From NCBI RefSeq assembly GCF_034661295.1, contig NZ_CP141062.1, positions 496,001 to 560,000 of the forward strand: 64,000 bases of DNA. Reading direction: 5' to 3'. The translations under genes were made by a program, and so were the position numbers. The DNA comes from Faecalibacter sp. LW9. GTDB taxonomy: Bacteria; Bacteroidota; Bacteroidia; Flavobacteriales; Weeksellaceae. The notes under the pieces were generated by a model. It did not search any database and was not told where the DNA came from. It saw nothing but the letters and a program-made list of their open reading frames with translations. Below are positions 59,518 through 64,000 of the stretch, piece after piece (position 1 is the stretch's first letter; every line of letters starts with the position of its first letter).

Positions 59518-60165
59518 TTATGCTTTCTTTAAAGCTGCAATGTATTCTGTTGGATTCTCCGCATTGAAAACTGCCGAACCAGCAACTAATGCATCTGCAC
59601 CAGCTTCGATTAATTGAGTTGCGTTTTGTACACCTACTCCACCATCAATTTCTATAATTACATCAGCACCAGCTTCAGTAATCATTTGTTTTAATTTAGA
59701 AACTTTGTTATACGTATTTTCAATGAATTTCTGACCTCCAAATCCTGGATTCACACTCATGATTAATACTAAATCTAAATCGTTGATAATATCTTCTAAA
59801 ACCGATACAGGCGTATGTGGGTTCAATGCTACACCAGCTTTCATTCCTTCTGCTTTAATTGCTTGGATAGTACGGTGTAAATGTGTACATGCTTCGTAGT
59901 GAACCGTTAAAATATCTGCTCCAACTTGTTTGAACGTAGAAATGTAACGATCGGGATCCACAATCATTAAGTGAACGTCTAAAACTTTATCCGTTAACGA
60001 ATTAATTTTTTCGATAATTGGCATTCCGTAAGAAATATTAGGAACGAATACGCCGTCCATCACATCTAAGTGAAACCATTCGGCTTGAGAATTGTTGACC
60101 ATTTCGATGTCTTTCGCTAAATTTCCGAAATCAGCAGCTAAAATTGAAGGTGCGATAATTGCCAT
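59518..60165 (-). CDS. rpe: Ribulose-phosphate 3-epimerase
   Basis: TIM-barrel epimerase of the pentose phosphate pathway, 215 residues from the ATG at 60165 (MAIIAPSILAADF). Metal and catalytic residues: LHLDVMDGVFVPNIS (His and Asp), DVHLMIVDPD, MSVNPGFGGQKF and IEIDGGVG. The longer frame to 60204 adds non-family residues. It has a -7 box 36 bases upstream and a terminator after. Confidence 0.96.
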   Translation of the reverse strand: MAIIAPSILAADFGNLAKDIEMVNNSQAEWFHLDVMDGVFVPNISYGMPIIEKINSLTDKVLDVHLMIVDPDRYISTFKQVGADILTVHYEACTHLHRTIQAIKAEGMKAGVALNPHTPVSVLEDIINDLDLVLIMSVNPGFGGQKFIENTYNKVSKLKQMITEAGADVIIEIDGGVGVQNATQLIEAGADALVAGSAVFNAENPTEYIAALKKA

Positions 60166-60201
60166 AATTTTTTGAGTATTGTTTGTTTGTATTTTGTGTT
60201 G

Positions 60202-60209
60202 CAAAGGTA
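60202..60209 (-). promoter_or_regulatory. -7 box for rpe
   Basis: Minus-strand TACCTTTG matches TAnnTTTG, 36 bases before the rpe ATG. Confidence 0.45.
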
Positions 60210-60221
60210 CGGAAATAAAAA

Positions 60222-60243
60222 AATCGCTGTGGGTACAGCGATT
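60222..60243 (-). terminator. Terminator after the outer membrane-type protein gene
   Basis: AATCGCTGT and ACAGCGATT form a 9-bp stem with a 4-base loop and T run on the minus strand. Confidence 0.75.
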
Positions 60244-60252
60244 GAAATATTT

Positions 60253-60840
60253 TTAAAAATTGTATCCTACTCTAAATCCTAAATCAAGTGCTAACGCTGT
60301 AGTTGTTGAATTATAAGGATGATAGATTTGATGCTCTGGATCAAAAGAATAATTTTCATCATCATAAAAAATTATACCTAATCCTGTATAAAATTCATAG
60401 AAAAAATTTGTTGAAAAAGAACGTTTTAAACCATAGTTTAACGTAATCATTCCTTGAGGATTTACAGATAAATTATCACTATTAGAATAGGTTAACCAAT
60501 CGGGAGTATAAGTCCCTTTTAAAGCCAAGTAATTCCCTGAATTATTTTTTGTGTTTTTATCTTTAGAAATTCTTCGATCAAAATTATAATAATACCTTCC
60601 TTCTAATGCTAAATTAGTTGTTAGAATATATTCAAAATCGCTTCCGTAATAATCACTATTACTGTATCTAAAACCGCCAGCATAGTCTAAAGTACCTAAT
60701 GCAGTAAAATTTTCAGATAATGCTTTCTCATATTGTAATCCTACTCCTAAAATACTCACATTTACGTTAAATAAGTCCGTGGCTTTTTCTTGTGCAAATA
60801 ACGTGGTTGAAAATAAGAGTGTAAATAAAGTTTTTTTCAT
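60253..60840 (-). CDS. Probable outer membrane beta-barrel protein, function unknown
   Basis: A 195-residue exported protein from the ATG at 60840 (signal MKKTLFTLLFSTTLFAQ). Alternating hydrophobic strands with aromatic ends (LGVGLQYEKAL, NLALEGRYYYNFDRR, MITLNYGLKRSFSTNFFYEFYTGLGIIFYDD) and a final GFRVGYNF fit a small outer membrane barrel. No family name is recognised. Own terminator downstream. Confidence 0.7.
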   Translation of the reverse strand: MKKTLFTLLFSTTLFAQEKATDLFNVNVSILGVGLQYEKALSENFTALGTLDYAGGFRYSNSDYYGSDFEYILTTNLALEGRYYYNFDRRISKDKNTKNNSGNYLALKGTYTPDWLTYSNSDNLSVNPQGMITLNYGLKRSFSTNFFYEFYTGLGIIFYDDENYSFDPEHQIYHPYNSTTTALALDLGFRVGYNF

Positions 60841-60885
60841 TTGTGTTAATTCATCGTTGTGCACAAATGTAAACTAATAATAGTA

Positions 60886-61278
60886 TTAATCTAGAATTAC
60901 TTTATAATCCACAAAATTGTATGGCTCTTCTTTGGATTGAGGTTCATTGATGATAAAATGAATGGAATCTTTAGCGAGAAAAAGAAAAGAATAACGATCC
61001 ATCTTTTCATCACTTTCTTTAAATTCGAAATATTCATTTCCTTTTACACACCATAAACCTTGTTCTTCAGAATAAGTCACATTATCATCTGCATGGATAG
61101 TTTTAAAACTAATCATAAAAGTTCCGTCTTCTTTACGATTAACAACCCATGTATTTGTTTCTCCTTTAAAAAATTTTCCGTGATCTGTACCTCTCCAAAC
61201 ACCTACGAATCGTTTGTCTCGATTTCCTGTTCTAAAAAATGAAATATTTTTATCTTCTCCTTCTAATGTCCAGTTCAC
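60886..61278 (-). CDS. Hypothetical protein
   Basis: A 130-residue protein with FVGVWRGTDHGKFFKGETNTWVV near the N-terminus and beta-rich character throughout, as in small lipocalin-like proteins. There is no signal peptide in the given frame. No family is recognised. Located upstream of the outer membrane-type gene on the same strand, separated by 45 bases. Confidence 0.6.
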   Translation of the reverse strand: MNWTLEGEDKNISFFRTGNRDKRFVGVWRGTDHGKFFKGETNTWVVNRKEDGTFMISFKTIHADDNVTYSEEQGLWCVKGNEYFEFKESDEKMDRYSFLFLAKDSIHFIINEPQSKEEPYNFVDYKVILD

Positions 61279-61308
61279 AATATCTAATTTATGTTTATTG
61301 ATTAAAAA

Positions 61309-61328
61309 AAGCAGCCTGAGCTGCTTTT
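61309..61328 (-). terminator. Terminator after the sigma factor gene
   Basis: GCAGC and GCTGC with flanking A/T extend to a stem AAGCAGC-CTGA-GCTGCTT; T run follows on the minus strand. Confidence 0.65.
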
Positions 61329-61333
61329 ATTTT

Positions 61334-62200
61334 TTATCGTCCGATATACGTTTTTAAGATCTTTGATCTTGATGTATGTTTTAAGCGACGAATTGCTTTT
61401 TCTTTAATCTGACGTACACGCTCACGAGTTAAGTCAAATGTTTCACCAATTTCTTCTAGAGTCATTGGATGTTGACCGTTTAATCCGAAATATAAACGAA
61501 TTAAATCTGCTTCACGAGGAGTTAACGTTTGTAAAGCACGTTCAATTTCTACACGTAAGGATTCCATCATTAATTGCATATCTGGAGATGGTGACTCACC
61601 GATGTTTAATACATCGTATAAGTTTGAATCTTCTCCTTCTACTAATGGAGCATCCATTGAGACGTGACGACCCGAGTTTTTCATCGACTCTTTTACATCA
61701 CCTTCAGACATGTCTAATACTTCAGAAATTTCTTCTGCAGATGGGGCACGCTCATGCTCTTGCTCTAATAATGCGTATGCTTTATTAATTTTATTGATCG
61801 AACCAATTTTATTTAAAGGTAAACGTACGATACGTGATTGTTCTGCTAACGCTTGTAAGATTGATTGACGAATCCACCATACGGCATATGAAATGAATTT
61901 GAAACCACGAGTTTCATCGAAACGCTGAGCAGCTTTAATTAAACCTAAATTTCCTTCGTTGATTAAGTCAGGTAAGCTTAAACCTTGATTTTGGTATTGT
62001 TTTGCAACCGATACCACGAAACGTAAGTTTGCTTTTGTTAATTTTTCTAAGGCAACACGATCACCTGCTTTGATGCGCTGAGCTAATTCTACTTCTTCCT
62101 CCGCCGTAATTAAGTCTACTTTACCAATTTCTTGTAAATATTTGTCCAACGACGCAGTTTCACGATTCGTTACCTGCTTTGTAATTTTAAGCTGTCTCAT
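61334..62200 (-). CDS. rpoD: RNA polymerase primary sigma factor (RpoD/SigA type, short form)
   Basis: The housekeeping sigma factor, 288 residues, without region 1.1, as in Bacteroidota. Regions: 1.2 ([26 protein letters not shown]), 2 ([57 protein letters not shown]), 3 and 4.2 ([49 protein letters not shown]). It recognises the TTTG/TAnnTTTG promoters seen in this window. A strong Shine-Dalgarno sequence precedes the start, unusual for this phylum. Confidence 0.96.
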   Translation of the reverse strand: MRQLKITKQVTNRETASLDKYLQEIGKVDLITAEEEVELAQRIKAGDRVALEKLTKANLRFVVSVAKQYQNQGLSLPDLINEGNLGLIKAAQRFDETRGFKFISYAVWWIRQSILQALAEQSRIVRLPLNKIGSINKINKAYALLEQEHERAPSAEEISEVLDMSEGDVKESMKNSGRHVSMDAPLVEGEDSNLYDVLNIGESPSPDMQLMMESLRVEIERALQTLTPREADLIRLYFGLNGQHPMTLEEIGETFDLTRERVRQIKEKAIRRLKHTSRSKILKTYIGR

Positions 62201-62211
62201 TTAACTAAAAA

Positions 62212-62217
62212 CCTCCT
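62212..62217 (-). promoter_or_regulatory. Strong Shine-Dalgarno sequence before the sigma factor
   Basis: AGGAGG on the minus strand lies 11 bases before the ATG at 62200. Bacteroidota genes normally do not use a Shine-Dalgarno sequence. Confidence 0.65.
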
Positions 62218-62324
62218 AATTTATATGAATGATTGTTTGAATATAAGCCCTTTCGAACAGGCCTATATTAATATATACGAAGGAAAACTCAAAAGGTTAC
62301 AAAAAATTGTAAAGTTTTTGATAT

Positions 62325-63251
62325 TTAATCCCTTAAAAATTCGTAAATCATCTGTGCAGCAAGTTTAGATGTTTGATTATCACGATCAAATGTAGGATTT
62401 GTTTCTACTACATCCATTACTTTCACTTTGCCAGATTTTTTTAATAATTTTAATAGGTATTTAACTTGGAACGGAGTAAGTCCATTAATTGTCGTTGCAC
62501 TCACTCCTGGTGCATACGCCACATCAAAAACATCCATATCAAGTGAAAGATAAATAGCATCAAAAGATTCAATTACTTGTTTCAAATCTTCTAAAACGCG
62601 ATTAAAATTTGCATGAAGTTCATCTGCTAAAATGTAATTAACCTTTAATCGTTCCGCACGTTGAAATAACGCTTTTGTATTTCCTAATTCTTGTATACCC
62701 AATACCAAATAATTAAATTCAATACCATTTGCTGCTGCATTTTTGTGCATTTCATAAAATGGTGTTCCAGAAGATGAAATCGGATTAGGCGTTCTTAAAT
62801 CAAAATGAGCATCTAAATTAATCACCAAACTATTTGTTGGAAATTTGTTTATAAAACCTAGATAATTTCCGAGTGCCGTTTCATGCCCACCACCGATAAC
62901 AATGGGCTGTAAATTCTGACTCATTAATTCAGAAATCTTTTCAATTTGAATTTCTCGGCAATGTTCTAAATCAGAATCAACTTTAATATTTCCGGCATCA
63001 TATAAGGATAGATCCGTAAAGTGTACAGGCAAATTTGCTAAAGCTTTGCGGATGAAATTTGGAGCATCTTTTGCACCTAAACGACCTTTGTTTCGTTCCA
63101 CCCCCTCTTCAGAACAAAATCCAAGAATAACTTTCCCCTTTTTTTGGTTTTGATATTCTTTTATAATTTGATGAATACGCAAACCTAATTCACCATCTTC
63201 AGAGTCTATTCTTCCAGTCCACCAATTTTGATCATACGAATCGTAATGCAT
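62325..63251 (-). CDS. hutG: Formimidoylglutamase-type ureohydrolase (arginase family)
   Basis: A 308-residue binuclear-manganese ureohydrolase. Metal sites: GGGHETALG, INLDAHFDLRTP and SLDMDVFDVAYAPGVS; the N-terminal WWTGRIDSEDGELGLRIHQ fits formimidoylglutamase of histidine breakdown (formimidoylglutamate to glutamate and formamide). Arginase or agmatinase remain possible. Its ATG shares one base with the stop of the TRIC-type gene, so the two are coupled; no other hut genes are in this window. Confidence 0.85.
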   Translation of the reverse strand: MHYDSYDQNWWTGRIDSEDGELGLRIHQIIKEYQNQKKGKVILGFCSEEGVERNKGRLGAKDAPNFIRKALANLPVHFTDLSLYDAGNIKVDSDLEHCREIQIEKISELMSQNLQPIVIGGGHETALGNYLGFINKFPTNSLVINLDAHFDLRTPNPISSSGTPFYEMHKNAAANGIEFNYLVLGIQELGNTKALFQRAERLKVNYILADELHANFNRVLEDLKQVIESFDAIYLSLDMDVFDVAYAPGVSATTINGLTPFQVKYLLKLLKKSGKVKVMDVVETNPTFDRDNQTSKLAAQMIYEFLRD

Positions 63252-63862
63252 TATTTATAAAATTTAGGTAATGATAAATTAAATTTAAAGGCAATAATTC
63301 GAATTACTGCAATCAAACTACCTGAAATTAAGAAATTAATATTACGATCTAAACCAAAATCGTCTAAAATAATATAGATAATTCCCCCTGCAATACATGC
63401 CGTAGCATAAATTTCTTGGACAAAAATAGTAGGGGTTTTATTAATCATGGTATCACGAATAACTCCTCCCATAACGGCTGTAAACATTCCCATCATTACA
63501 GAAATAAAGTTATTTGCACCTAAGGATTGGGCTTTTTCTAAACCAACAATAGTAAATAATGCTATTCCTAATGTATCAAACAACATTAATGTTGTTTTTA
63601 ATTTTGAGAATTGTTTATAAAATAGACCTGTTAATAAAATACCTGCAAATATCGTATAAACAATATACATATCTTTAAACCATACCAATGGATAACTACC
63701 TAAGAAAAGATCACGTAAAGTACCACCTCCAATGGCTGTGATAAATGCAATGAAAGTAATTCCAAACCAATCATGTTTTTGTCGCTCATCACCGGCTAAT
63801 GCTCCTGAAATAGCAAAAGCTAAAGTTCCTATTAACTCGAAGATATATTGTATTTGCATCAT
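63251..63862 (-). CDS. TRIC-type cation channel / UPF0126 membrane protein
   Basis: A 203-residue membrane protein with seven helices made of two similar UPF0126 repeats: FAISGALAGDERQKHDWFGITFIAFITAIGGGTLRDLFLG and FTIVGLEKAQSLGANNFISVMMGMFTAVMGGVIRDTMINK, each with the GGGxxRD motif. Bacterial TRIC homologues form trimeric potassium/sodium channels. It overlaps the hutG start by one base. Confidence 0.88.
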   Translation of the reverse strand: MMQIQYIFELIGTLAFAISGALAGDERQKHDWFGITFIAFITAIGGGTLRDLFLGSYPLVWFKDMYIVYTIFAGILLTGLFYKQFSKLKTTLMLFDTLGIALFTIVGLEKAQSLGANNFISVMMGMFTAVMGGVIRDTMINKTPTIFVQEIYATACIAGGIIYIILDDFGLDRNINFLISGSLIAVIRIIAFKFNLSLPKFYK

Positions 63863-63935
63863 TTTTAAATAAAGGGCGACAAAGATGCCAAAATTTGTTC
63901 AATAATAAAATTAAATAAATTCCTTTAACAATAAA

Positions 63936-63960
63936 AAAGTGAAGCATTTAGCTTCACTTT
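63936..63960 (-). terminator. Terminator of a minus-strand gene beyond the right edge
   Basis: AAAGTGAAGC and GCTTCACTTT form a 10-bp stem with a 5-base loop and T run on the minus strand. Confidence 0.7.
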
Positions 63961-64000
63961 AACATTTATAGCATTTAATGACTTTTAAATTTTGGTATGG
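63959..64000 (-). CDS. Possible C-terminal end of a gene cut by the window edge
   Basis: An open minus-strand frame enters from the right edge and reads PYQNLKVIKCYKC before a TAA at 63959-63961, overlapping the terminator stem. The terminator supports a gene ending here; 13 residues are too few to identify it or to be sure of the frame. Confidence 0.25.
   Translation of the reverse strand, partial: PYQNLKVIKCYKC

Overview
The window is about 64 kb of AT-rich chromosome from a member of the Bacteroidota, almost certainly a Flavobacteriales (Weeksellaceae-like) bacterium. The evidence is an XrtF-type exosortase pair, a type IX secretion cluster (gliding-associated C-terminal domain protein, PorP/SprF and OmpA with thrombospondin repeats), a short primary sigma factor without region 1.1, DUF2752 and PepSY-like proteins, and promoters of the Bacteroidota form TTTG-N(19-21)-TAnnTTTG (best seen before the tRNA gene and before lepA). 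Placement below order level is inference.

Layout. 1-5.4 kb: 5' part of gyrB, rsmG, a GAF-domain protein, the xrtF pair, rlmB with small membrane proteins, thyA. 5.5-9 kb: a decayed stretch with a truncated secreted-protein gene fused to an IS3-family remnant, a lipoprotein, and an M1 aminopeptidase gene split by one in-frame TGA. 9-21.6 kb: folA, DUF2752, a nucleoside transporter, a bifunctional nuclease, etfBA, tatC, kdsD, recQ, gpmI, a HAD phosphatase, map and a methyltransferase. 21.6-32 kb: a lipoprotein, a TonB-C-like protein, polA, ferredoxin, AIM24-like, a PAS-LuxR regulator, ferredoxin reductase, tRNA-Met, a haem-binding protein, an aminotransferase, tpx. 32-37.4 kb: the type IX secretion substrate cluster. 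37.4-44.2 kb: hydroxyacyl-CoA dehydrogenase, Gfo/Idh oxidoreductase, pcm, two PepSY-like proteins with a two-component system, threonine aldolase. 44.2-45.4 kb: a gene-free repeat block holding five tandem copies of a palindromic unit of about 139 bp. 45.4-52.4 kb: DEAD-box helicase, a membrane acyltransferase, the prfH-rtcB ribosome rescue/RNA repair pair preceded by a possible leader peptide and attenuator, OsmC, and remains of two methionine biosynthesis genes. 52.4-64 kb: lepA, DUF4260, a serine hydrolase, a drug/metabolite transporter, a chloramphenicol acetyltransferase-like protein, dispersed repeats, recX, rpe, the primary sigma factor, formimidoylglutamase and a TRIC-type channel.

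How the genes work together. Most are housekeeping genes in short runs of one to three. thyA and folA act in the same folate cycle. etfA/etfB carry electrons from acyl-CoA oxidation, to which the 3-hydroxyacyl-CoA dehydrogenase also belongs. The ferredoxin and type-2 ferredoxin reductase could form a redox pair. prfH and rtcB form a known module linking rescue of damaged ribosomes with RNA ligation. Loss of metX and of most of an O-acetylhomoserine sulfhydrylase-type gene suggests that methionine synthesis by this route is gone, unless other copies exist.

Most interesting points: the tandem palindrome array at 44.25-44.92 kb; the Ser/Thr/Ala-rich mini-ORF with mutually exclusive terminator and antiterminator ahead of rtcB-prfH; four perfect 8-bp repeats just upstream of the large adhesin; a strong Shine-Dalgarno sequence before the sigma factor; a zinc-ligand-free RecQ; and three -7 boxes placed so close to start codons that the mRNAs would be leaderless.
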